A stretch of DNA of 64,000 bases, taken from NCBI GenBank assembly GCA_963742795.1, contig CAVUNL010000001.1, positions 124,001 through 188,000 of the forward strand, given 5' to 3'. The translations under genes were made by a program, and so were the position numbers. This stretch comes from Palsa-504 sp963742795. Its GTDB lineage: Bacteria > Actinomycetota > Actinomycetes > Streptosporangiales > Streptosporangiaceae. This document shows, piece after piece, positions 57,090 to 64,000 of this stretch. The notes beneath the pieces were generated by a model, which saw nothing but the letters and a program-made list of their open reading frames with translations, searched no databases and was not told the DNA's origin. Each line of letters opens with the position of its first letter. The first letter of the stretch is position 1.

Positions 57090-58610
57090 ATGAACAGGAC
57101 AGGCTCTCCGCCCCCTCTGTGGGGGGCCGCCGGGAAGGCCGGGTACGTCCTGAGCTGTATCGCCGCCTCTCTCGTGCTGGCCATCAGCGGCTTCTCCTAC
57201 TTCGTGGTCAAGGACGTCAGCGCCATCGGCGGCTCGAACGCGATCGTCAGCGGCCCGTCCATCGGCGCGCAGAACATCCTGCTGATGGGCCTGGAGAGCC
57301 GGACCGACTGGAACGGCAACATCCTGCCCGACGACGTCCTCAAGGCGCTGCACGCGTGCAACGCGGCCGAGATCGCGGCCGGCTGCGGCGGCAACGCCAC
57401 CAACACGCTGATCCTGATTCACATCTTCGCCAACGGCGGGAAGGCGATCGGCTTCTCCATCCCGCGCGACGACTGGGTCACGTTCCCCACCGCCTACGAC
57501 GGGCAGACCCAGGGCAAGGTCGACCAGGCGTACGGCTTCGCCCTGGCGGCCGCGGAGAATCAGGCCAGGGCGCAGAACCCCGGCATCACCCAGGACCACC
57601 TCGCCTACGTGGGCAACGAGGCGGGCCGCGCGGCCGAGGTGGCCACCGTCGAGAGCCTCACCGGGGTGCACATCGACCACTTCGCCGAGCTCAACCTGGA
57701 CGGGTTCTACGAGCTGGCCAAGGTCGTCGGCGGCGTGGAGGTCTGCCTCACCCACGCGGTCCCGTACGACCCGTACTCCGGCTTCTCCGCCAAGCGCGCC
57801 GGCTACCAGCACCTCAACGCGAAGCAAGCGCTGGCCTTCGTGCGCCAGCGGCACGGCCTGACCAACGGCGACTTCGACCGTACCAAGCGCCAGCAGGCGG
57901 TCATCGACTCGGTCACCAAGGCGCTGCGCTCCGGCGGCGTGCTCGGCGACCTGACCAAGCTGAACGACCTGCTGAATGTGGCCAAGCTGTACCTGATCAC
58001 CGACCAGGGCTGGAACCTGCTGGACTTTATTTCCCAGATGCGTGGGCTCAGCCTGGGCAACGTCACGTTCCGCACCCTGCCGGAGGTGGCGCCCATCACC
58101 ATCGACGGCCAGGACGCCAACGAGATCAACGTGCCCCAGATCCAGCAGATGATCCAGCAGAGTTTCTATCCCGCCCCGGGCTCCTCGGCGTCGGCCTCCG
58201 CGCGCCCCTCGGCCCAGGACACAGCGGGCAACAGCCAGGTCACCGTGAGCGTCTACAACGGCGGCAACACCCCGGGCCTGGCCGGCCAGGTCTCGGCCGC
58301 GTTGGTCAAGGACGGGTATACGGCCGGCAAGGTCGCGAACACCAGCCCGCTCACCACGACCGAGGTGCTCTACGGCCCGGGCGCGTCGGCCAGCGCCAGC
58401 AACATCGCGTCGATGTTCAACGTGACCGCCTCGGCCAGCTCAACGGTGGCGGCCGGCCAGGTCGAGGTCCTGCTCGGCGCGGACGCCACCCTGCCCAGCG
58501 GCGCGGCCAGCAGCTCGCCGTCGCCGTCCAGCTCGCCGACGTCGACGTCGACCACCGCACCGGGGGCGGGCGCGGTCAGCGCCAAGAACGGCATTCCCTG
58601 CGTCGACTAG
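57090..58610 (+). CDS. LCP family cell-wall ligase
   Basis: 506 residues of the LytR-CpsA-Psr family, which attaches glycopolymers to peptidoglycan outside the cell. One membrane helix (about 20-40) is followed by the LCP domain (LLMGLESRTDWNGN; NTLILIHIFANGGKAIGFSIPRDDWV; KQALAFVRQRHGLTNGDFDRTKRQQ), a LytR_C domain (VTVSVYNGGNTPGLAGQVSAALVKDGY, about 385-455) and a Ser/Pro/Thr-rich end. It starts at ATG 57090 after GAGGAAGAAAG. The pathway donor is unknown. Confidence 0.93.
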   Translation: MNRTGSPPPLWGAAGKAGYVLSCIAASLVLAISGFSYFVVKDVSAIGGSNAIVSGPSIGAQNILLMGLESRTDWNGNILPDDVLKALHACNAAEIAAGCGGNATNTLILIHIFANGGKAIGFSIPRDDWVTFPTAYDGQTQGKVDQAYGFALAAAENQARAQNPGITQDHLAYVGNEAGRAAEVATVESLTGVHIDHFAELNLDGFYELAKVVGGVEVCLTHAVPYDPYSGFSAKRAGYQHLNAKQALAFVRQRHGLTNGDFDRTKRQQAVIDSVTKALRSGGVLGDLTKLNDLLNVAKLYLITDQGWNLLDFISQMRGLSLGNVTFRTLPEVAPITIDGQDANEINVPQIQQMIQQSFYPAPGSSASASARPSAQDTAGNSQVTVSVYNGGNTPGLAGQVSAALVKDGYTAGKVANTSPLTTTEVLYGPGASASASNIASMFNVTASASSTVAAGQVEVLLGADATLPSGAASSSPSPSSSPTSTSTTAPGAGAVSAKNGIPCVD

Positions 58611-58622
58611 GCTGGCGGCATG
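58608..58622 (+). promoter_or_regulatory. -10 box and leaderless start of the B12-binding gene
   Basis: TAGGCT (58608-58613), six bases, ATG 58620. The first three bases of the box are also the LCP gene stop codon. There is no ribosome-binding site. It suggests a leaderless transcript for the downstream gene. Confidence 0.55.
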
Positions 58623-59033
58623 CCGAAGATCCGGGTGATCGTCGCGAAGGTCGGGCTCGACGGCCATGACCGCGGGGCCAAGGTCGTCGCCCGCGCGCTG
58701 CGTGACGCCGGGGTGGAGGTCATCTACACCGGGCTGCATCAGACCCCGGAGCAGATCGTGGCCGCCGCCATCCAGGAGGATGTGGACGCGGTCGGCCTGT
58801 CCATCTTGTCCGGGGCGCACATGACGCTGTTCCGCCGCGTCATCGACCTGCTGGCCGAACAAGGCGCCGCCGACATCGTGGTCTTCGGCGGCGGCATCAT
58901 CCCTGGCGCGGACATCCAGGAGCTCTACCGGATGGGCGTGGCCAGGATCTTCACGCCGGGGGCGCCGACCACCGACATCGTCGCCTGGGTCCGGTCCGAG
59001 CTCGGCCATGAGGTCGCGGAGACCCAGGCTTAG
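58620..59033 (+). CDS. Stand-alone cobalamin-binding domain protein
   Basis: 137 residues, entirely a B12-binding Rossmann-like domain of the methylmalonyl-CoA mutase C-terminal type. The lower axial histidine is in LDGHDRGAKVV (DxHxxG), with GLSILSGAH and VFGGGIIPGADIQEL following. The protein would serve as the small subunit of a split acyl-CoA mutase; no large subunit is nearby. It may be co-transcribed from the LCP side or start its own leaderless transcript. Confidence 0.92.
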   Translation: MPKIRVIVAKVGLDGHDRGAKVVARALRDAGVEVIYTGLHQTPEQIVAAAIQEDVDAVGLSILSGAHMTLFRRVIDLLAEQGAADIVVFGGGIIPGADIQELYRMGVARIFTPGAPTTDIVAWVRSELGHEVAETQA

Positions 59034-59221
59034 ACACCGGCGAGAACACGCCACGCACCTGGACCGCAGATGGCCGCAAGACTAGAGAAACGATGGCCGC
59101 GAACCGGGAGCTAACCGCGGCCGCCCGTATTTTCGTGGCCGGTAGCACTCCGGAAAACGACTGTCGACACGCAAGCCGTCGAGAGATCCGCCATCCGCGT
59201 CCACCAGGCTATGGGGGAAAC

Positions 59222-60220
59222 ATGCCTAATCCTCGCGAATTCCTGCAGGCTGATGTTGTCCGGCCCGAGCGGGTCATACCGCCCGAGGCGGTGGCTGCCG
59301 CGCTGGACTACCCGTCGACGCCGGTCGGAACCGTCGGCCAGATCACCGTCGAATACGCCACGAGCCTCGGCCAGAACGGGGAGACGCTGGCGCAGCAGTT
59401 GCTGGGCGTGGTCGAGCCGCCCTACACCGAGATGGAGTCGTTCTTCGGCGTGGGCGGCGGGGCGGTGACGGTCATCGTCGCACCGCTGAGCGGTCACAAT
59501 GACGGATCCGGCGGCGCGTACCACTACGGGTGTGACTTCACCTCCGGCGGTGTGCTCTACCTGGATGCCACCTTTGCCAATACCACCATCGACCCGACCG
59601 ATCTCGAAATGTCCTTGTACATCGCCGAGCTGTCCGAAGCTTTTATGGGCGCGCAAGGCACCGGATGGGGGTGCGGATCGAGCAATGGCGAGGGCCTGTC
59701 CCGGTACCTGGCCGAGGTGATGCCACCGCCGGGATCCTTCCCCGCCTGGGGCGTCACCGGTCCGTCGTGGGCGACCGCGGGCTTCCCCGACTGGGTGTCC
59801 CGGACGGAAGGTACCGACCGCGACTACGTTTCGACGGGCTGCGCGGTGGTCTACCTGTACTGGATGCGTTTCCTCGGGTTCCGCACCCGGGAGATCGTGG
59901 CGGCGGGAGGGGCGACTCTGTCGGCCAACTACCAGGCGCTGACGGGCAAGACAACCGCCTACGCGGACCTCATCGCGGCGCTGCAGGGGCTGACCGTCAA
60001 CTCCGACGACCCCTTCCCCGGGCCCCCGGTCACGCATGTCCGCCAGGCCAACTCGATCGCTCTGGTCCGGCAGACGCCGGGGTGGGGGTCCATCCCGGTC
60101 GCGTTCGCCGACGGCGACGGGACCTGGAATATCACGAACGGGCCGGCGCCGGAGTTCATCGGCGGCGACTCGTGGTCCAGCGCGCCCGCCGTGCGGGTGA
60201 TCACCGGCGACTACAAGTAA
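59222..60220 (+). CDS. Unrecognised 332-residue protein, zincin-like features without HExxH
   Basis: Family not recognised. There is no signal peptide or membrane helix. The segment MSLYIAELSEAFMGAQGTGWGCGSSNGEGLSRYLAE (about 143-178) looks like the two active helices of a metallopeptidase, but the expected HExxH is AELSE. Five cysteines occur, including GWGCGSS and STGCAVVYLYWMRF. The start is ATG 59222 with GGGGGAAAC upstream; a longer frame from 59093 adds 43 poor residues. It lies alone between the B12-binding gene and the two-component operon. Confidence 0.7.
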   Translation: MPNPREFLQADVVRPERVIPPEAVAAALDYPSTPVGTVGQITVEYATSLGQNGETLAQQLLGVVEPPYTEMESFFGVGGGAVTVIVAPLSGHNDGSGGAYHYGCDFTSGGVLYLDATFANTTIDPTDLEMSLYIAELSEAFMGAQGTGWGCGSSNGEGLSRYLAEVMPPPGSFPAWGVTGPSWATAGFPDWVSRTEGTDRDYVSTGCAVVYLYWMRFLGFRTREIVAAGGATLSANYQALTGKTTAYADLIAALQGLTVNSDDPFPGPPVTHVRQANSIALVRQTPGWGSIPVAFADGDGTWNITNGPAPEFIGGDSWSSAPAVRVITGDYK

Positions 60221-61860
60221 GGCGCCCGATCAGATCCATCTCCCGGCAAGGGTGCCCTATCAAACCGTAGGACTGTTCAGCAAGGCGGGTCTGCAGGGTA
60301 TGGCAGCACGCTTTCACCCCCATGGGATCTAGGGTGACCATTCTGAGCACCAGCGTGCCAGTGCGGCCTTGACCCGCGGTTAAGCGTGATTGCCCGTCTT
60401 GCCGTTTTGTCCAGATCTCTCTATACGGAACGACCGTGGTTTCTCCTGCCGCGCCCGCCGTGCCGCCCAGGGTCACGACGGCGCGGGTTCCGCCACCAGG
60501 GGCCTCGGTGAGCACGATGGTGGCGCCGTGCGCGGCCGCGATCTCCCGGGCGATGGCTAGCCCGAGGCCCGCCGACCCGCTGGCCTGCTCGCGGCTGGCG
60601 TCCAGCCGGACGAACCGGCCGAACACCCGCTCCCGCTCCTCGGCCGGGATGCCGGGGCCGTCGTCGGTGACCTCGACCACGACACCGTCCGGCCCGGCGG
60701 CGGCGGTGATCACCACCCGGTGGCGGGCGTACCGGACCGCGTTGTCCAGCAGGTTGCGGAACATCCGCGACAGGTCCTCCTGGTTCCCGGCCGTGGCCGT
60801 CCCGGGCGGAACCGAGAGGTCGATGCTGATACCGGGCGCCGGGGTGGCGTGCGAGGCCGGCCAGCAGCGCGGCCAGGTCCACCGGCTGGCGGCGCGCCGC
60901 GAGCTGCCGGGCGTCCGCCTTGGCCAGTACCAGCAGCTCGGCGATGAGCTGTTCTAGGCGTTGCGACTGCCGCACGGCCCGGCGCGCGATCTCCGGCCAC
61001 GGCGCACGGTCCGGATGGGACAGGCCCACCTCCAGCCCGGTGCGGATGGCGGTCAGCGGGCTGCGCAGCTCGTGGGAGGCGTCGGCCACGAAACGGCGCT
61101 GCCGTGCCGCCGAGTCCTCCAGCCGGGCCAGCATGTCGTTCATCGTGCGGGCCAGGCGGCCGATCTCATCGTCGGTGCCGGGCTCCGGGACGCGCTGCGA
61201 CAGGTCGGCGCTGGTGATCGCGGTGACCGCGCCGCGGATCTGCTCCACCGGCCGCAGCGCGCGCCCGACGACCAGCCACACCGTGCCGCCCGCCAGCACC
61301 AGCAGGAACGGCACGCCGATCACCAGCAACCGGGCGAACGTCTGGTTGACCTGGCTGCGCAGATAGGTGGCGGTCGTGGCGATGATGATGACCGGCCGGC
61401 CGCCTACGGTGACGCGCTCGCCGTAGACGGACAGATCGCTGGGCAGGACCCGGTCGGCCGCCGGCTGCCGGACCGGCGTGGCGGTGCCCGGCGCGAGCGT
61501 GTAGAGCGCGGGCTGGCCGGCCAGATTCCGCGTGGCGGACAGCACGGTGCCGTCCGGCGCCAGCACCTGCGCCTGGGCGGTCGTATTAAGGACCGAGGGG
61601 GGCAGCGTCCGGGGGAACGTGCCGCCGGCCGCGGACTGCTCGATCTGGGTGGCGTAGGTGCGCAGCTGGTCTTGTATCGTGCGGTCGGCGGAGTTCAGCT
61701 GCAGCCGGTACATCACCACCAGCCCCAGCACCACCGCTGCGGTGAGCGCGAGGCCGGCCACCACGGTGACGCGGGCGCGCACCGTGCGGGGTTCGGCCCG
61801 GCGTACCAGGCGCCGCCAGCCTCCGGGCTGCGCGCTCACGTGGCCGGCGCCTGCGGTCAT
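60201..61860 (-). pseudogene. Sensor histidine kinase, one frame break
   Basis: Partner of the response regulator at 61857-62534. From ATG 61860: membrane helix (about 27-48), outer domain, second helix (about 185-205), HAMP, phosphoacceptor FVADASHELRSPLTAIRTG, then LLVLAKADARQLAARRQPVDLAALLA. The frame breaks near 60857; the other frame gives ASHATPAPGISIDLSVPP, N-box RMFRNLLDNAVRYA and DGPGIPAEERERVFGRF with GLGLAIAREI. One base too many in GCCGGCC is likely. After VVTLGG the frame reads about 70 unrelated residues to 60201, and the variant 14-mer (60425) lies at that point. It overlaps the regulator gene. Confidence 0.88.
60425..60439 (+). repeat. Dispersed 14-mer variant at the kinase 3' end
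   Basis: ACGGAACGACCGTGG, lacking one G of the consensus, preceded by CTCTCTAT and followed by TTTCTCC. It lies where the conserved histidine kinase sequence ends. Confidence 0.6.
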
Positions 61861-62534
61861 GCCTCGTCGCCCCGGATGATGTAGCCCTCGCCGCGCACGG
61901 TCTGGATCGCCAGCGGCCGGCCGGGCCTGTCAAGCTTGCGGCGCAGCCGGTGCATGAGGACCTCGACGACGGCTGGCTCGCCGTCGAAGTTGACGTCCCA
62001 GCAGTGCTCGAGCAACTCGGTCTTGGAGACCACATGTCCCTTGCGCCGCAGCAGGTACTCCAGCACCGCGACCTCGCGGCTAGTCAGGTCCAGCGGGGCG
62101 CCGTCCCGGGTCGCGGTGCGGCCCGCCGGATCCAGCGCCAGGCCCGCCGCGGCCAGTACCGCCGGCCGCGCGCCGAGCGTGCGGCGGGTCAGCGAGCGCA
62201 GGTGCGCGAGCAGGACCGGGTAGGAGAACGGCTTGGGCAGGTAGTCATCTGCCCCGCTGTCCAGGCCCTCGGCGTGGTCCAGGTCGTCATCCATCGCGGT
62301 GAGCATCAAGATCGGCGTCCACCGGCCCGCCTCGCGCAGCCGCCTGGCCACCTGGTAGCCGTCCAGGCCGGGCAGCATCACGTCCAGGACGATGACGTCG
62401 TAGGCGTTCTCCGTCGCCTTCCACAGCCCGTCGACACCGTTGCCGGCCACGTCGACGACGTAGCCCTCGGCCGCCAGCCCCCAGGCCAGGGCCTCGGCCG
62501 TGTCCCGCTCGTCCTCGACCACCAGCACGCGCAT
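61857..62534 (-). CDS. OmpR-type response regulator
   Basis: 225 residues: receiver domain with phosphoacceptor Asp51 (DVIVLDVMLPGLDGYQ) and the LPKPF lysine near 101, then a winged-helix DNA-binding domain (LDLTSREVAVLEYLLRRKGHVVSK; VVEVLMHRLRRKLDRPGRPLAIQTVRGEGYII). It overlaps the kinase gene by four bases. Two small ORFs lie directly upstream on the same strand. The signal is unknown. Confidence 0.95.
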   Translation of the reverse strand: MRVLVVEDERDTAEALAWGLAAEGYVVDVAGNGVDGLWKATENAYDVIVLDVMLPGLDGYQVARRLREAGRWTPILMLTAMDDDLDHAEGLDSGADDYLPKPFSYPVLLAHLRSLTRRTLGARPAVLAAAGLALDPAGRTATRDGAPLDLTSREVAVLEYLLRRKGHVVSKTELLEHCWDVNFDGEPAVVEVLMHRLRRKLDRPGRPLAIQTVRGEGYIIRGDEA

Positions 62535-62540
62535 GATCCA

Positions 62541-62684
62541 TCATCCCCCGCCCCGCCCGCAGCGCGGCAGATACAGATGGAGGCAGTCCCCGCGGCCGTG
62601 CTTCACGAAGCACCGGCCGATGCTGCCGGCCTCCAGCAGGACGGCGGGAATCAGGGCCAGCTCGATCGTCACGTGCGCGGTCAC
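62541..62684 (-). CDS. Small ORF, 47 residues, coupled upstream of the response regulator
   Basis: Starts at GTG 62684, overlapping the previous small ORF stop by four bases (GTGA), and ends six bases before the response-regulator ATG. It reads MTAHVTIELALIPAVLL then EAGSIGRCFVKHGRGD and a basic Cys-containing end. No family recognised. The overlap and tight spacing suggest it is really translated. Confidence 0.5.
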   Translation of the reverse strand: MTAHVTIELALIPAVLLEAGSIGRCFVKHGRGDCLHLYLPRCGRGGG

Positions 62685-62866
62685 GGCGTTAGAAACCCGA
62701 AGATCACCGGCACGATCTCCGCAGTGAACGGGGCCAGGTCGGCGAGCTTGACCCATAGGTCGCTGAGCCAGGCCCTCCCGGCCGCCGGCGCCTCGCTGAC
62801 CACCTGGTCGGCGGGCGCCTCGCAGGGCGGCGTCGTACACGTCTTGCCAGATGATGGGATCCTCAT
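62681..62866 (-). CDS. Small ORF, 61 residues, heading the two-component operon
   Basis: Starts at ATG 62866 with GGAGG eight bases upstream (62875-62879), the best ribosome-binding site in this region; ATG 62872 is an alternative. It begins MRIPSSGKTCTTPPCEAP and ends with an amphipathic to hydrophobic segment LSDLWVKLADLAPFTAEIVP. No family recognised. Its stop overlaps the next small ORF. Confidence 0.55.
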   Translation of the reverse strand: MRIPSSGKTCTTPPCEAPADQVVSEAPAAGRAWLSDLWVKLADLAPFTAEIVPVIFGFLTP

Positions 62867-63021
62867 AGCCATTCCTCCGGTATCTCGGTTGCGGGTAAGG
62901 GCCGGTCAGTGCGCCGCGGCTCGCTCGCTGGCCGGGTCAGCGGAGCCGACCGTCCGCCAACGCAGCTCCGGGGTATCGGACCGACGCGATCGTCGCAATC
63001 CTGGATGCGGCTGGCACCGAG

Positions 63022-63734
63022 ATGTCCGTCAACGGCGTCGTGGCGGCACCCCGCCAAGCCGGGCGCGGCCATGAGACCTACGACAAGCTGCGCGCCAAGC
63101 ACACCGAACTCGCTGCAGGCGTCCGCACACCGGCCAATTACACCGTCGGGCAGTGCCTGAAAGACTGGCTGGTGACACTGAATACGCAGGCAGAGAGCAC
63201 TGTGACGGGTTACCGGATCATGGTCAGGCACCTGGTCGAGATGATCGGCAACGTAAAGCTCGTTGAGCTTAAGGTGCGGGACGTGGACTTCGCGCTTGGC
63301 AAGCTGGCTAAGCACCTGTCAACCAGGAGCGTTAGGCTGGCCCGGATGATCCTGATCCAGGCCATCCGGAATGCGATGGTGAACGACCTCGTGGTCCGGA
63401 ACGTGGCGGACCTGGCTGCCGTGCCCGCCGGAAAGCCGGGACGGCATGGAAGGAGAACAACCTGGTGTTCTGCGCCAGCCTCGGGAGCCCGGTGTGGCCG
63501 ATCGATGTCCGGATGGAGCTCAAGCGAATCACCGAGAAGGCGGGCCTTGGCCGGAACTGGACGCCGCCCGAGCTGCGACACACCTTCGTCTCGCTCCTGT
63601 CGGATTCCGGCGTACCCATCGAGCAGATCGCGGACGCGGTGGGCCACTCCAGCACCCGGACAACTGAGGTCGTGAACAGGCACCAGCTCCGGCCGGTTAC
63701 TCGTACCGCTGCCATCGCGCTACCAAGATCTTGA
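63022..63734 (+). pseudogene. Tyrosine site-specific integrase remnant
   Basis: A core-binding domain is visible first (NYTVGQCLKDWLVTLNTQAESTVTGYRIMVRHLVEMIG, then LTSRSVRLARMILIQAIRNAMVNDLVVRNVADL-like text). After AVPAGKPG the catalytic domain is largely deleted and resumes in another frame: ENNLVFCASLGSPV, then ELRHTFVSLLSDSGVPIEQIADAVGHSSTRTTEVVNRHQLRP. The first catalytic Arg is lost in the deletion, and the usual TTEVVYRHQLRP tyrosine is Asn. It marks an old integrated element. No attachment site or tRNA is seen beside it. Confidence 0.88.
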
Positions 63735-63759
63735 TCGATCGAATAAGAAAGCTTATGAA
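63731..63759 (+). promoter_or_regulatory. Promoter of sucC
   Basis: TTGATC (63731-63736), 17 bases, TATGAA (63754-63759), a good primary sigma match overlapping the end of the integrase remnant. It would start transcription about 18 bases before GTG 63784. Confidence 0.7.
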
Positions 63760-63783
63760 CAGCGGAAATGATGGAGATTAAGC

Positions 63784-64000
63784 GTGGACTTGTTTGAGTA
63801 TCAGGCGAAGGAACTGTTCGCCGAGTACGGCGTCCCCGTGCAGGCCGGCAAGGTGGCCCGCACGGCGGAGGAGGCGCGCGAGGCCGCGGCCGAGTTCGCC
63901 GCCCAAGGCCATCCGCTCGTCGTGGTCAAGGCCCAGGTGAAGACGGGCGGCCGCGGGAAGGCCGGCGGCGTCAAGCTGGCCAACGGCCCGGACGAGGCCT
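63784..64000 (+). CDS. sucC: Succinyl-CoA ligase beta subunit, 5' part
   Basis: ADP-forming succinyl-CoA synthetase beta subunit of the TCA cycle. It starts at GTG 63784 (MDLFEYQAKELFAEYGVPVQAGKVA) with GGAG nine bases upstream. The ATP-grasp nucleotide site VVVKAQVKTGGRGKAGGVKLA is visible. The gene runs off the right edge after about 72 residues; sucD is expected next. Confidence 0.96.
   Translation, partial: MDLFEYQAKELFAEYGVPVQAGKVARTAEEAREAAAEFAAQGHPLVVVKAQVKTGGRGKAGGVKLANGPDEA

Noticed and set aside
56987..57184. N-terminal extension of the DUF6542-like protein
   Set aside because: It would overlap the start of the divergent LCP gene and lacks domain content; ATG 56986 is more likely.

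Overview
The window is a high-GC actinobacterial chromosome segment. The gene order rpoC, str, S10, spc and alpha operons, the frequent GTG starts and GTGA/ATGA overlaps, a complete cvnABCD conservon and a helix-turn-helix/DUF397/ATPase trio point to a filamentous actinomycete (Streptosporangiales, Streptomycetales or a relative). I cannot name the genus from sequence alone.

Layout. 1-3278 is the 3' part of rpoC. 3279-4174 is a gene-free spacer with a terminator, two copies of a dispersed 14-mer and a MITE-like element with 15-bp terminal inverted repeats and a 10-bp target duplication. 4175-8462 is the str operon (rpsL, rpsG, fusA, tuf). 8598-13912 is the S10 operon; 14006-21374 is the spc operon with secY, adk and map; 21387-21845 is a small DUF1707 membrane protein. 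22137-27060 holds infA, rpmJ, rpsM, rpsK, rpsD, rpoA, rplQ and truA. 28400-29450 is rplM-rpsI. 29506-37566 carries glmM, nnr, alr and the t6A genes tsaE, tsaB, tsaD with rimI, plus one proline-rich membrane protein. 37570-42886 (minus) is a nitroreductase and a form II CO-dehydrogenase-like operon coxS-coxL-coxM-coxG. Then come a saccharopine-dehydrogenase-like gene, an APC permease, a PIG-L deacetylase, the HTH/DUF397/ATPase trio, the conservon (49261-53550, minus), a PcrA/UvrD1 helicase, a DUF6542-like membrane protein, an LCP ligase, a stand-alone B12-binding protein, an unrecognised 332-residue protein, a two-component system preceded by two tiny coupled ORFs, an integrase remnant, and the start of sucC at the right edge.

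How it works together. The left half is the translation and transcription core: ribosomal proteins, EF-Tu/EF-G, RNA polymerase beta' and alpha, SecY, adenylate kinase and methionine aminopeptidase. The middle makes cell-wall precursors (GlmM, Alr), repairs NAD(P)HX (Nnr) and makes tRNA t6A (TsaB/D/E). The right half is accessory: oxidation chemistry, transport and signalling.

Unusual aspects. (1) An exact 14-mer, CCGAACGGACCGTG, usually next to a T-rich run, occurs four times exactly and three times as variants, mostly at gene edges and once inside a pcrA insertion. (2) Hairpins with G5-6/C5-6 arms sit at operon junctions and inside two coding sequences. (3) Perfect or near-perfect short tandem repeats (often 15 bp) have expanded inside at least seven coding regions. 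(4) Nine single-base frame breaks hit six genes between 30 and 61 kb, two of them normally essential, while the ribosomal half is intact; sequence error is the simplest explanation. (5) Several genes start 6-7 nt after a TANNNT box with no ribosome binding site, which suggests leaderless transcripts. No tRNA, rRNA or CRISPR array was seen.
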